64,000 nucleotides of DNA from Liquorilactobacillus nagelii DSM 13675 (GTDB taxonomy: Bacteria; Bacillota; Bacilli; Lactobacillales; Lactobacillaceae): positions 744,001 to 808,000 of the forward strand of contig NZ_CP049304.1 in NCBI RefSeq assembly GCF_019444005.1, in the 5' to 3' direction. The notes beneath the pieces are model-generated. The model worked only from the letters and a program-made list of their open reading frames with translations, made no database searches and was not told the origin of the DNA. Made by a program: the position numbers and the translations under genes. This document shows, one piece after another, positions 45,192 through 53,862 of the stretch (position 1 is the stretch's first letter; each line of letters starts with the position of its first letter).

Positions 45192-45253
45192 ACCTGATCA
45201 CAAAGAGTATTTACTAGCTTTAGTCAGATAACTAATAAAATCTTGTGTCAGGT
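45192..45253 (-). terminator. RAT-controlled terminator before licT
   Basis: Outer arms ACCTGACACA (45253-45244) and TGTGATCAGGT (45202-45192) with one bulge, then seven T on the minus strand (45191-45185). Confidence 0.82.
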
Positions 45254-45282
45254 CTTGCCCACTTAGATAGCGGTAACAATCC
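45251..45282 (-). promoter_or_regulatory. ribonucleic antiterminator (RAT) before licT
   Basis: It begins GGATTGTTACCG and ends GGGCAAGACC on the minus strand, a slightly diverged but clear RAT, overlapping the following terminator arm by three bases. Confidence 0.85.
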
Positions 45283-45294
45283 TTCAATAACTAA

Positions 45295-45323
45295 ATTCTA
45301 CAACTTGTCAGCAGTTTTTGCAA
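45295..45323 (-). promoter_or_regulatory. promoter of the beta-glucoside operon
   Basis: TTGCAA (45323-45318), a 17-base spacer and TAGAAT (45300-45295), just upstream of the first RAT. Confidence 0.75.
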
Positions 45324-45343
45324 GCCCTTTCCAATAAAAATCT

Positions 45344-46162
45344 TCAATAAAATTTAGAATCTTTAATTGATAACTTAGTTTTTAACTGACTCTGTTTTAC
45401 TAATCGTCGTCGAAGAAATTTACCAGCTTCAGTTAAATAGTTACGATGCTCTGTAAAAATTAAGGGAACTTCCACAATGTCGATCTGATTTTTTTTAATC
45501 CAAACATTTAATAAAAACTCACTTAAGAAGCCAAAAACACGTTGTTCATACCTTGAAAAATTACGGATATCAAGGTTCTTTTCAGTTGCTGCCAATACAG
45601 AAAACAACCAGTCACTATAGGCTGAAAAAAGTGGCCGTTTAGCAATTAACATATTATACATATGTGCACTTCGCTGGTGAAACATTACCTGATTAAAAGC
45701 AGCTAGATAGCTTGGGAATAATTCTTTAATTACTTCTCGAACTGTCTCCATACCAACTATTTGATGTTGAAAGCGATAGTGCAACCATAAATTGGGTTCC
45801 CAAAAAGTTTGCTTAGGCGGTAAAATCATCTGATGATTAGTTAATAGTTTTTCTAAAAACGTAGCATCTAAAATAGATTTAAATGGTTGTCGGGTAATTA
45901 CTTGATTGTGGGTTAAACTATCCGCAAAGAATCGTCGATAATGAACAATTCCTTGAATAGCTGCTGAACGATTTTTCCAAGCCCAGTATTGAGCTGTTAA
46001 CTCACAATAATACGGATTTTTAGCTGATATGTTATCTCCAGTGTCATCCTGCAGATAACTAGCATAGCGACTATTTTTCTTTCCAACCTGTAATGGATAA
46101 TATAATTCATTAGAAGGTAATTTCAAATCTTTATGACTAACAATATAAATCTCGTTTTTCAA
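45344..46162 (-). CDS. DUF4422 glycosyltransferase-like protein
   Basis: A 272-residue protein of the DUF4422 family, found in capsule and exopolysaccharide loci and regarded as a putative glycosyltransferase. Recognisable segments are YIVSHKDLKLPSNELYYPLQ, ISAKNPYYCELTAQYWAWKN and IQGIVHYRRFF. There is no signal peptide. The TTG start at 46162 has GCAGG seven bases upstream. It follows the sortase gene by 24 bases, probably in one transcript. The acceptor is unknown. Confidence 0.83.
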   Translation of the reverse strand: MKNEIYIVSHKDLKLPSNELYYPLQVGKKNSRYASYLQDDTGDNISAKNPYYCELTAQYWAWKNRSAAIQGIVHYRRFFADSLTHNQVITRQPFKSILDATFLEKLLTNHQMILPPKQTFWEPNLWLHYRFQHQIVGMETVREVIKELFPSYLAAFNQVMFHQRSAHMYNMLIAKRPLFSAYSDWLFSVLAATEKNLDIRNFSRYEQRVFGFLSEFLLNVWIKKNQIDIVEVPLIFTEHRNYLTEAGKFLRRRLVKQSQLKTKLSIKDSKFY

Positions 46163-46186
46163 GGATTAACCTGCTTTCAATTTTGG

Positions 46187-46855
46187 TTACTCAAATAATT
46201 TGCGTGTCTGCTGGTTCAATTTAGCAACTTGCTGTAATTGTCCTTGTAAAAGTATTCTCAATGGTGTCCGGGCTACTCCTGGAATTGGATCGCAAGTAAT
46301 TAGCGTTAGCAATTTTTGATTAGGAATGTCATCAATTACCTGAATTTGATCCTTGTTAATCGTTTTACGCTTAAATAGCCGATAAGTATAAACTTTCTTT
46401 CCATCTGTTAGATATACCAATTCACCGACTTTGGCTTTAGCCAATGGGGAAAATAAAATGTTGGGATTGTTCATATGATGCCCGGCCAGTGCATAATTAC
46501 CTTGCCCCATTTTTTGATCAGCCTTCATAGTACCTGCTCCACGTAATAAATTTGCATTACTGATGCCATAAAAAATTGGTAATTTCAAATTAACTGCTGG
46601 AAACGAAATCTTCCCAATCATTCCAGTTGCTTGATTAATTACACTTTCTTTAGCAATAGTTGTACTGCTAGCTTGCTTAACTTTTTTAAAGTTAAAATCA
46701 CCTTTTTTTTGAGTAACTGTAACTGTTTTTTGGGTTAGAGAACTCCTCGTCATTTCCTTTACTAGAAAATCAGCAATTTGCTGATTAAAAACTAAACCTA
46801 ATCCAATTATTAGTAAAGCAACTGCCAGACACTTAGTCCAAAAATTTTGTTTCAT
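46187..46855 (-). CDS. srtA: class A sortase
   Basis: A 222-residue membrane-anchored transpeptidase with an N-terminal helix (about residues 8-25) and a sortase domain. The catalytic His is in LAGHH (about residue 126), Cys in TLITC (about 188) and Arg in VARTPLR (about 196). It attaches LPxTG proteins to the cell wall. The start is ATG 46855, with AAGGAG 12 bases upstream; an in-frame TTG at 46921 falls directly after the dhaM terminator and has no ribosome binding site. It is followed by the DUF4422 gene. Confidence 0.92.
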   Translation of the reverse strand: MKQNFWTKCLAVALLIIGLGLVFNQQIADFLVKEMTRSSLTQKTVTVTQKKGDFNFKKVKQASSTTIAKESVINQATGMIGKISFPAVNLKLPIFYGISNANLLRGAGTMKADQKMGQGNYALAGHHMNNPNILFSPLAKAKVGELVYLTDGKKVYTYRLFKRKTINKDQIQVIDDIPNQKLLTLITCDPIPGVARTPLRILLQGQLQQVAKLNQQTRKLFE

Positions 46856-46926
46856 TTTCCTGCTAAGCTCCTTAATATTATTATCTCTTTTTTGCACTTG
46901 GGCTTCAGTAGAATTTTTCAAACTAC

Positions 46927-46962
46927 AAAAAAGACTATGATTAAATCTATTTTATCACAGTC
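46927..46962 (-). terminator. terminator of the dha operon
   Basis: 9-bp arms GACTGTGAT/ATCATAGTC with a 12-base loop, then six T on the minus strand. Confidence 0.82.
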
Positions 46963-46995
46963 TCGAAAAAATTGAATATTATATTAGAAGTTAGC

Positions 46996-47373
46996 TTAGT
47001 TATCACCCTTAATTTTAAGTGGGGCCAGTTGCTTTTCAATCGCTGGTAAATCAACTCCAGCTTGCAGTAATGAAGCTGCCACGTATGAGCTTTCAACCAA
47101 GGCCGTGTCATACAAGTGGATTTTTTTTGATGATATTTCCTCTGCCATTTCTAAGTTCATTTTAGCACTGCCTAAATCATAAAAAGCCAATAATTCATCA
47201 GCTTGATTGTCTTCAATGGCTTGAGTAATTTTTTCCAAGCTGGTCCCGATCTCTTGATCATCAGTTCCTCCAGCTGCAGTTATCGAAACATCTCCAGCAA
47301 CTTGTTTTAATAACTTAGGAACTCCAGCAGCAATTTCTGGAACATGAGAAACGATTAAAATGCCATAACTCAT
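46996..47373 (-). CDS. dhaM: dihydroxyacetone kinase phosphotransferase subunit
   Basis: A 125-residue EIIA-Man-type domain. GILIVSHVPEIAAGV places the phosphorylated His at residue 10, and GTDDQEIGTSLEKI and LLAFYDLGSAKMNLEMA are family segments. It passes phosphate from HPr of the PTS to DhaL-bound ADP. It is the third gene of dhaKLM, with GGAGG before ATG 47373 inside the 3' end of dhaL. Unlike the E. coli form it lacks fused HPr and EI domains, as is usual in Firmicutes. Confidence 0.93.
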   Translation of the reverse strand: MSYGILIVSHVPEIAAGVPKLLKQVAGDVSITAAGGTDDQEIGTSLEKITQAIEDNQADELLAFYDLGSAKMNLEMAEEISSKKIHLYDTALVESSYVAASLLQAGVDLPAIEKQLAPLKIKGDN

Positions 47374-47957
47374 TTGCCCACCTCCGCTTGTAGCATTGTT
47401 TCAAATAAATATCCACTCGAAACAGCACCAGGATCTAAATGACCAACCGATCTTTCTCCTAAATATGATGCACGTCCTTTTTTAGCCTCCATTGGTTTAG
47501 TACTTTTAACTGCTTCTTGAATTTCTTCATCAGTCAGTTGATCTGCCTTTAATTTATTAACTATCGGCAACCAGACATCTACCATGGTTTTGTCACCAGC
47601 TTGTGCACCACCACGTTTCTGCAAGCCAGCAACTGCAGCTACCAATAATTGGTCTAAATCAGTTGTTTGCCCACTAAGTTTAGCCATTTCTAAGAAAGCT
47701 GTTCCATACAAGGGACCAGCAGCACCGCCAACTTTACTGATTAATGCCATTGCCGTAATTTTAAGAGCCGTGGTTAAATCGGTCGGCTTTTTAGCTGCTA
47801 GACTCTCGGATACTGCTTTTAAACCGCGTGCCATATTATTGCCATGATCACCATCACCAATTTTTGAATCTAAATCACTTAAATAATCTTTTTGGTCACT
47901 AATTTTTTGAGCAAATTCTTTCATCCAAACTAAATATTTTTCTAAAGTTAATTCCAC
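47370..47957 (-). CDS. dhaL: dihydroxyacetone kinase ADP-binding subunit
   Basis: A 195-residue all-helical subunit that holds ADP/ATP. The Mg-binding Asp residues are in LSDLDSKIGDGDHGNNM, and MALISKVGGAAGPLYGTAF, GGAQAGDKTMVDVWLP and RASYLGERSVGHLDPGAVS are typical. I place the start at GTG 47957, eight bases after AAGGAGG; an ATG at 47990 would put that site inside the gene and overlap dhaK. It overlaps dhaM by four bases. It phosphorylates dihydroxyacetone held by DhaK. Confidence 0.94.
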   Translation of the reverse strand: MELTLEKYLVWMKEFAQKISDQKDYLSDLDSKIGDGDHGNNMARGLKAVSESLAAKKPTDLTTALKITAMALISKVGGAAGPLYGTAFLEMAKLSGQTTDLDQLLVAAVAGLQKRGGAQAGDKTMVDVWLPIVNKLKADQLTDEEIQEAVKSTKPMEAKKGRASYLGERSVGHLDPGAVSSGYLFETMLQAEVGK

Positions 47958-47979
47958 AGACTTTTCCTCCTTAGACTTT

Positions 47980-48975
47980 CTACCAAGCAATAGTTTCCAC
48001 TGGATAATTCAAATAATCCAGCCATTTTTCATCGGCTAGTTCAAAAATCGTTAGTGAGATTCCAGCCATATCCAAAGATGTCATATAATTACCGACTTTA
48101 ACAAAAGTTGGTTCAATTGATTTTTCAGCTAATTTATTCAAAACGTCATGAGTGAAAATATACTGTTCCATTAACGGTGTTGCTCCCATGCCATTAACTA
48201 AAATAGCATACTTTTTATCTTTTGAAAGTTGCAGACTATCATCTAACTTTTTTAACAACTCGGCAACTAATTCTTTTGAAGGCTTGATCTTTTCACGACG
48301 ATAGCCGGGTTCGCTGTGAATTCCGACTCCATATTCTATCTCATCTTCAGCTAACTCAAATCCCGGTTTGCCCACCTCAGGTACAGTAGCGGCACTTAAA
48401 GCAACCGCAATCGTGTTAATATGTGGCAGAACCTGTTGCGCTAACTGTTCCAAATCATCCAAGGATGCACCTTGATCAGCTGCTGCACCTAAAACTTTAT
48501 GCATTAAGACGGTTCCAGCAACTCCACGTTTTCCTTGCGTATAAAGACTATTTTCAACTGCAATATCATCATCAACCACAATTGATTTAACCAGAATGTC
48601 ATCCATTTCGGCCATGTCCTTGGCCATATCAAAATTCATTACATCACCTGAGTAATTTTTGATAACCAAAAAGACACCTTTACCGGTATTAACAGCTTTG
48701 ATTGCAGCATAAATTTGATCAGGTGTTGGTGAAGTGAATACTTGACCAGCAACAGCTGCGCTCAACATTCCCTTACCCACAAATCCAGCGTGGGTTGGTT
48801 CATGTCCACTGCCACCACCACTAACAATACCAACCTTATCTTTCATTGAAGCTTGATCGCTGCGAATCATAGCAAAAGTTTCAGGTATTTTTTTAACAAG
48901 TTGCGGGTAAGCTCGCACCATTCCATCAACCATTTCAGCAACAACATCTTGTGGATCATTAATGATCTTTTTCAT
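47980..48975 (-). CDS. dhaK: dihydroxyacetone kinase substrate-binding subunit
   Basis: A 331-residue subunit that binds dihydroxyacetone covalently as a hemiaminal through H220 in YGVGIHSEPGYRR. GIVSGGGSGHEPTHAGFVG and VFLVIKNYSGDVMNF are family signatures. It is the first gene of dhaKLM, which links glycerol or dihydroxyacetone to glycolysis. The leader contains AAAACGTTTT (49031-49040), a possible but non-canonical cre-like palindrome. AGGAG lies ten bases before ATG 48975. Confidence 0.95.
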   Translation of the reverse strand: MKKIINDPQDVVAEMVDGMVRAYPQLVKKIPETFAMIRSDQASMKDKVGIVSGGGSGHEPTHAGFVGKGMLSAAVAGQVFTSPTPDQIYAAIKAVNTGKGVFLVIKNYSGDVMNFDMAKDMAEMDDILVKSIVVDDDIAVENSLYTQGKRGVAGTVLMHKVLGAAADQGASLDDLEQLAQQVLPHINTIAVALSAATVPEVGKPGFELAEDEIEYGVGIHSEPGYRREKIKPSKELVAELLKKLDDSLQLSKDKKYAILVNGMGATPLMEQYIFTHDVLNKLAEKSIEPTFVKVGNYMTSLDMAGISLTIFELADEKWLDYLNYPVETIAW

Positions 48976-49042
48976 TTTTGGACAACTCCTTAATTATGTT
49001 GTGTCTCCAATTACAGATTACTACAAAAGTAAAACGTTTTCC

Positions 49043-49070
49043 AAAAAAAAGACTGATTACAATCAATCAG
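49043..49070 (-). terminator. terminator after yitT
   Basis: Short CTGATT/AATCAG stem followed by eight T on the minus strand. Confidence 0.6.
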
Positions 49071-49091
49071 CCAATTCTACAAGTCTAAATT

Positions 49092-49931
49092 TTATAATAA
49101 ACGATATAATTCTTCAGCTCGAACACTGCGAATATTGTCAACAACAATCAGAGCTTGAGGATCAATTTCACGAATCAAAGGAATAATTTCAGCTAATTGT
49201 TTCGAGGAACAAATTAAATAAATGATTGGTCGTTCAGTTTGGCTGTAATAACCACTAGCTTTAATTAAAGTTATTCCTTGATGCAATTCGGCCGATAATT
49301 TTTGGGCGATTAAGTTGGTTTGATTAGAAATAATATTAATTGATTTTTTGGAACCAAAGCGTGACAAAAAAACATTTGTTAATTGAGCTGAAAGATACAA
49401 TTCTAAGACTGTTAGTAGCATATTTTGGAAGCCAATGATTAGCACCGAAGGAATTGCTACTGCTAAGTCAAAAAACAAGGTTGCTGAGCCAATTTGCATC
49501 CCAAAATACTTGTTAAAAATTCGGCCAAGAATCGTACTGCCAGCAATTGAACCGCCAGCATTTAAAATCAATCCCATTGCTACACCTGTTAGAACCCCAC
49601 CAGCTAATGTTGGAATAATCGTTTCAGTTGTATGATATGTATAAAACACCGGAATCTTTAAGAAGATTGATAACCAAATTACCGCCCAAATTGAACGAAT
49701 AATAGTTCGTCGATCTAAAAATCTATAACCAACCAGTAATAAAAATCCATTTAAAATAAAATTAGTTAAATAGGGTGGTATCTTTAAAGTGTAATATGCA
49801 ATGGTTGTTAACCCTGTAACCCCACCTTCGCCAAGTTTAGTTGGAATTAAAAAATAATTAATTGCTATGGCATATATTAGTGATCCCAGCGCAATTAAGA
49901 ATAAGCTCTGTAAACTTTTTGATTTGAACAT
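49092..49931 (-). CDS. YitT-family membrane protein (DUF161/DUF2179)
   Basis: A 279-residue protein with about five membrane helices (residues 1-185) and a C-terminal cytoplasmic DUF2179 domain (about 195-279). GEGGVTGLTTIAYY, LNAGGSIAGSTILGRI and GVAMGLILNAGGS are family features. The function of this widespread family is not known. I place the start at ATG 49931, seven bases after GGGGGA. It is a single gene between dhaK and a GNAT gene. Confidence 0.88.
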   Translation of the reverse strand: MFKSKSLQSLFLIALGSLIYAIAINYFLIPTKLGEGGVTGLTTIAYYTLKIPPYLTNFILNGFLLLVGYRFLDRRTIIRSIWAVIWLSIFLKIPVFYTYHTTETIIPTLAGGVLTGVAMGLILNAGGSIAGSTILGRIFNKYFGMQIGSATLFFDLAVAIPSVLIIGFQNMLLTVLELYLSAQLTNVFLSRFGSKKSINIISNQTNLIAQKLSAELHQGITLIKASGYYSQTERPIIYLICSSKQLAEIIPLIREIDPQALIVVDNIRSVRAEELYRLL

Positions 49932-50005
49932 TTGAAAATCCCCCATAATTAACAAGTTACTTTCACCAGTATAATAACTAGTCGGTTAATTGTAAATCTC
50001 ATTAC

Positions 50006-50464
50006 CTATAACAAGAGTTCTAACCATAGACGATCACGCAAATGAATCCCGTTTTCAATGATTTTTTGTGAATACTTTTCACTAAAATAATCTTGATCGA
50101 TCCTAACAATCCGAAAACCTAACTTTTGATACAAGGCCAAGGCATTAAAGCTGGTACTGCCCGTTCCAACTGTCAATTTGGAATAGTTAGCTAATCGTGA
50201 TTTTTCAATCGCAAATTTTAATAACTGATGACCAATTCCTTGCTGTTGTAAGTTTTCGATTACTGCCAGATTTACCAGTTCAATTTGATTTGCAGTTTGC
50301 GGCAGTAAAACTACGGTTCCAACTAATGACGATTGATAATAAGCAGCATAAGCAATTCCAGTTGTTAAATACTCGTTAATTTTCTGCTCATCTGGGTCAG
50401 CTGTTAACAAAAGTTTTTGTATTTGCTGATCAGGTTGAGAATATCTTTTTAAAATCAAATTCAT
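50006..50464 (-). CDS. GNAT-family N-acetyltransferase
   Basis: A 152-residue GNAT protein with the acetyl-CoA loop VIENLQQQGIGHQLLKFA (about 67-84) and the C-terminal GTGSTSFNALALYQKLGFR. The start is ATG 50464 with AAGG about six bases upstream. The substrate is unknown. Confidence 0.82.
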   Translation of the reverse strand: MNLILKRYSQPDQQIQKLLLTADPDEQKINEYLTTGIAYAAYYQSSLVGTVVLLPQTANQIELVNLAVIENLQQQGIGHQLLKFAIEKSRLANYSKLTVGTGSTSFNALALYQKLGFRIVRIDQDYFSEKYSQKIIENGIHLRDRLWLELLL

Positions 50465-50657
50465 TTTTGGCCTTCTTCTTTTTATTAGGAACTTGAACTG
50501 CAAATTAACCTAGCTAGTAATCAATAGCCGGCTAAGTCCAAATACAATCCATCGTTGAGCTGTCCTTGAGTTATTTTTGGAAATTTAATTGTTGCAACAT
50601 AGCTTACAGGAGACCAATATACTGCCAATCAAGAATTAGCGCAACTTGGTAGGATTA

Positions 50658-50852
50658 TTAACTATAAACAGTGTTTGTATGAACCAATTTTCGTCGTTCA
50701 TCGAATGCCGGTGGATTGAGTAGAATTTCGTGGCTATTTTCAGAGCCCACATGGATGTTATTTAAACGGTTAAAATTCCGGCATGATTGAGAATCATCTA
50801 TTAATTTGGATAATGAGTGATTGCAAAAGTTCTTATTTGGGAAATTTGCTAA
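50658..50852 (-). pseudogene. start-less open frame, possible gene remnant
   Basis: Between 50465 and 50928 there is no confident gene. A minus-strand frame of 64 codons is open from just after a TAG (50853-50855) to TAA at 50658. It has no ATG, TTG or GTG with a ribosome binding site. The product is protein-like, especially its end (HEILLNPPAFDERRKLVHT). It may be the 3' remnant of a lost gene or may be fortuitous. Confidence 0.3.
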
Positions 50853-50928
50853 CTAAAAACAGAGCTCAACAATTTAGAAATTGTCAAACCCCGTTATTTT
50901 AAATTTTCTTGATTTTCATTAACTAATT

Positions 50929-51870
50929 TTAGTTAAAACTAATCACGATTTTTCCGGTAACATGATTTGTTTCACTGAGTTCATGAGCTGTAATTAAATT
51001 TTCCTTTGAAAAAGACAGGGTTTTACCAATTTGTGATTCAACAATTCCTTTTTCCATTAAATTAGCAATTTTTTGCAGTTGCTGACCATCAGGACGTAAC
51101 CATATTGATTTAAATTCTTGCTGGTTTTTAGCGGCAATTTGAGCACTTGGTGTGGCTTCACCGGCAATCGAAATTTGTTTTCCACCCGTTTTTAACCATT
51201 CAAAGGCTGTAACTTGATTTTTGCCGCCTAATGTATCAAAAATCAAATCAAAATCCTGCAATCGAGCCAATTCATCTGGTTGATGATAGTCAATAACTTG
51301 ATTAGCACCTAACTTTTGCAACATTTCTCGATGATTAGCACTAGCTGTCGTCCAAACTTCAGCACCACAATTTTTGGCAAACTGAATTGCGTAGCTGCCA
51401 ACACCACCAGCCCCTGCTTGAATTAAAACTTTCTGACCAGCATGCAATTTCCCTGCTTCAAATAAAGCTTGCCAGGCTGTTAATCCAGCTAATGGCACAG
51501 CAGCTGCTGCTTCAAATGAAACGTTTTGCGGTTTGCGAGCCAGAAGATTTTGATCAATTAAAGTATATTCTGCATAAGTTCCACGTGAAGTTGTGTCTGG
51601 TCGTGCAAGAACTTCATCTCCTACTTGCCAATCGGTTACCTCACTGCCGATTTCAGTAATTATTCCTGCAGCATCCCAACCAACAACAATTGGAAAATCC
51701 CAATTAAACATTTGTTTTAAGTAGCCTTGGCGTAATTTCCAATCAATTGGATTAATTGATGTAGCCTTTAGTTTAACAACCACTTGTTGGGATGCCGGTT
51801 TTGGTACTGGTAAATTAATTTCCTGCAATTCTTTTGCCGAACCATACTGATAAAAACCAATTGCTTTCAT
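50929..51870 (-). CDS. zinc-less NADP-dependent quinone oxidoreductase (MDR superfamily)
   Basis: A 313-residue medium-chain reductase. The N-terminal GroES-like part has KATSINPIDWKLRQGYLK and WDAAGIITEIGSEV. The nucleotide fold has VLIQAGAGGVGSYAIQFAK (about 148-166). The structural zinc cysteines are missing, as in quinone oxidoreductases. It probably reduces quinones or enones with NADPH. The ribosome binding site is ACGGAGGA before ATG 51870. It is a single gene. Confidence 0.88.
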   Translation of the reverse strand: MKAIGFYQYGSAKELQEINLPVPKPASQQVVVKLKATSINPIDWKLRQGYLKQMFNWDFPIVVGWDAAGIITEIGSEVTDWQVGDEVLARPDTTSRGTYAEYTLIDQNLLARKPQNVSFEAAAAVPLAGLTAWQALFEAGKLHAGQKVLIQAGAGGVGSYAIQFAKNCGAEVWTTASANHREMLQKLGANQVIDYHQPDELARLQDFDLIFDTLGGKNQVTAFEWLKTGGKQISIAGEATPSAQIAAKNQQEFKSIWLRPDGQQLQKIANLMEKGIVESQIGKTLSFSKENLITAHELSETNHVTGKIVISFN

Positions 51871-51970
51871 AACAAATCCTCCGTATTACTTCTTTAAAAT
51901 AAGCATATTAATTAATATAACATATTGAATTTTTATTGCAAAAGAAATGCTAAGGCTATTTATTAGGATA

Positions 51971-53356
51971 CTAAATATGACTGCTTTTCTTAGATTTTCT
52001 TAAATTATAGCTTGCGAGCAATAAGCAACAAAAAATAATAAGTACTGCGCCCTTCATTGCGATATTAAATCCGTTAAATAAAGCTTTTTGCTGATTGTTA
52101 ATTGCTTTTTCTCCAATTGATAATAAGCCGACAAATGTCGGTGTTCCTAACGCTGAACCTAACTGAATGAAAGTGTTGATGATGGCAATTCCGTCAGTTT
52201 GCTCAGATCTTTTCAATGAACTAAGCGCTAAACTTTGATTCGGTGACCAAGCTAAGCCTATTCCAAGATACAACAGGCAATTTAAAATTCCAATTATGAT
52301 TACAGCTGTTTTATCTGAGACGGTTGATTGCCAGTAACTACTAAGCAACATTAGAAGTAATCCTCCCAAAATCAACCATTTTCCGCCGTAAGAATCATAA
52401 ATTCTTCCAGCCCAAATGGTAATTAAAGCACAGATAATGGCTGCGGGAAAAAGAAAAAGTGCTGCGGTTAAAGGACTAAGCTGCCGGCCACCTTCTAAAA
52501 CCATTGGCAATAAAACATTCATAGAAAATTGCACCATCTGCATTAAAATCACTAAAAGAGCTGCAGCTAAAAAACGTGGTTGTTGTAAAATCTTGATTTT
52601 TAGTAACGGTTCTTTCAATTTAAATTGCCGCCGATAAAAGATAACTAAAAGCAATAAACCTAGCACGATAGTTCCACTTTTTATCAACCAACTTAATCGG
52701 CTATCAATTATACTGATTCCGTATACCAAACTACTTAGACCGACAATAATTAAACCAATCGACCAAATATCAATTTGGGGTTTAGTTAATTTCATAGGAT
52801 TGCCTAACCATAACCATCCCCCAATTAGACAAAGAACAATTAAAACTGCCAGTAACAAAAATAATACTCGCCAACTAGTCAACTGTAAAATAATTCCTGA
52901 AAAGATTGGACCAAATGAAGGTCCAACTAAAATAATGCTAGTACAAATTGCCATAACAAAACCTTGTTTACTTAAAGGTGTTTGAGCTATCGCAGCGGCC
53001 ATCATGATTGGTGCTAACAAACCGGTTCCTAAAGCTTGGATCATCCGCCCTCCTAAAAGAATTGAAAAGGATCCCGCAATTAAACAGATCAGTGTTCCAA
53101 TTAAGAAAACACCCATTGCTCCTAAGTACAATTTTTTGATTGAAAAGCTGCGTAATAAAAAAGATGATAAAGGAACCATAATCACCACAACTAACATGTA
53201 CCCCGTAGCCAACCATTGAACAGTTGTCGCAGAAACCTGCATAACCCTCATCAAGTCTGTTAAGGCAATATTTAAAATGGTTTCGTTAAATAGCGACAAG
53301 AAACCACCAAGTAATAAAACAACTAACGCTTTGCGATAAGAACTAAAATTTTCCAT
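51971..53356 (-). CDS. DHA2-family MFS drug exporter
   Basis: A 461-residue exporter with about 13-14 helices. FNETILNIALTDLMRVMQVS, the WLATGYMLVVV helix and GPSFGPIFSGIILQLTSWR (antiporter motif C-like, followed by the typical W-R-x-x-F) identify the EmrB/LmrB type. I place the start at ATG 53356, after TAGGAG; an earlier in-frame start at 53443 would run through a very stable hairpin (53398-53430). It is unlike the MFS exporter at 10364-12106 and lacks that protein's inserted loop. No regulator is adjacent. Confidence 0.88.
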   Translation of the reverse strand: MENFSSYRKALVVLLLGGFLSLFNETILNIALTDLMRVMQVSATTVQWLATGYMLVVVIMVPLSSFLLRSFSIKKLYLGAMGVFLIGTLICLIAGSFSILLGGRMIQALGTGLLAPIMMAAAIAQTPLSKQGFVMAICTSIILVGPSFGPIFSGIILQLTSWRVLFLLLAVLIVLCLIGGWLWLGNPMKLTKPQIDIWSIGLIIVGLSSLVYGISIIDSRLSWLIKSGTIVLGLLLLVIFYRRQFKLKEPLLKIKILQQPRFLAAALLVILMQMVQFSMNVLLPMVLEGGRQLSPLTAALFLFPAAIICALITIWAGRIYDSYGGKWLILGGLLLMLLSSYWQSTVSDKTAVIIIGILNCLLYLGIGLAWSPNQSLALSSLKRSEQTDGIAIINTFIQLGSALGTPTFVGLLSIGEKAINNQQKALFNGFNIAMKGAVLIIFCCLLLASYNLRKSKKSSHI

Positions 53357-53397
53357 CCTACAACTCCTAACTAAAAAATCTGTTGAAATACAAAATC

Positions 53398-53430
53398 CCC
53401 CCTTACTGATTAAATCTATCAGTAAGGGGG
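53398..53430 (-). promoter_or_regulatory. very stable hairpin in the MFS leader
   Basis: 13-bp perfect arms CCCCCTTACTGAT/ATCAGTAAGGGGG with a seven-base loop, 42 bases before the MFS start. The T-rich tail is poor (GATTTTG). It may be a weak terminator for the gene upstream, or a leader element controlling the exporter. Confidence 0.6.
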
Positions 53431-53484
53431 TGCCTTTAATCATATGTTAGCATGATTGATATTAATTCTTCAAGTTTTTTAACA

Positions 53485-53736
53485 TTAGTTAAAATCCAAA
53501 TTGACGGTTGATTCGTCTAACCAATCATATTTTAGAATTTTTTTTAATTTAAGATTAAATGGAATCCATAGACCGCTATGCAATAAGTCTTTCATGATTG
53601 TGCTAAAATAACGATCTTTTTTTGCAGTTTTTGGTTTTTCAACTAAAATTATTTCATCAGTTTCAGTTTCACAAACAAGTTTTGATTTTTTTATTCCAAT
53701 AATTCTTACAGGAATAATTAAGTTTTGTTTTTTCAT
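53485..53736 (-). CDS. small conserved protein, paralogue of 13720-13956
   Basis: An 83-residue protein of unknown family and the second copy of the small protein at 13720-13956. The shared features are CETET, KPK, DR-FS-IM, DLL-SGLWIP-N and YDWLD. It has a few extra residues in the middle (TAKK) and at the end. I place the start at ATG 53736, after AAGGAGAC. It has no signal peptide. It is monocistronic and lies between the antiporter and MFS genes. Function unknown. Confidence 0.8.
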   Translation of the reverse strand: MKKQNLIIPVRIIGIKKSKLVCETETDEIILVEKPKTAKKDRYFSTIMKDLLHSGLWIPFNLKLKKILKYDWLDESTVNLDFN

Positions 53737-53862
53737 TGAGATGTCTCCTTCAAGAAGCTTCAACTTTCAGCTTCTAGAAAAAGTTTAGCACTTATTTTTA
53801 AACAACTGTTGAAGAGTTTCTTAGTTCTTTGTTAAAATTGTTGTTTTTTCATTAGAGTGTTT

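Noticed and set aside
49021..49042. cre site in the dha leader
   Set aside because: AAAACGTTTT is palindromic, but the flanks do not fit the TGNAANCGNTNNCA pattern at the right spacing.
50603..50773. Plus-strand decayed gene opposite the minus-strand remnant
   Set aside because: Two short open runs interrupted by TGA look protein-like, but they lack a start or ribosome binding site, and the minus-strand frame over the same bases is longer and more convincing.
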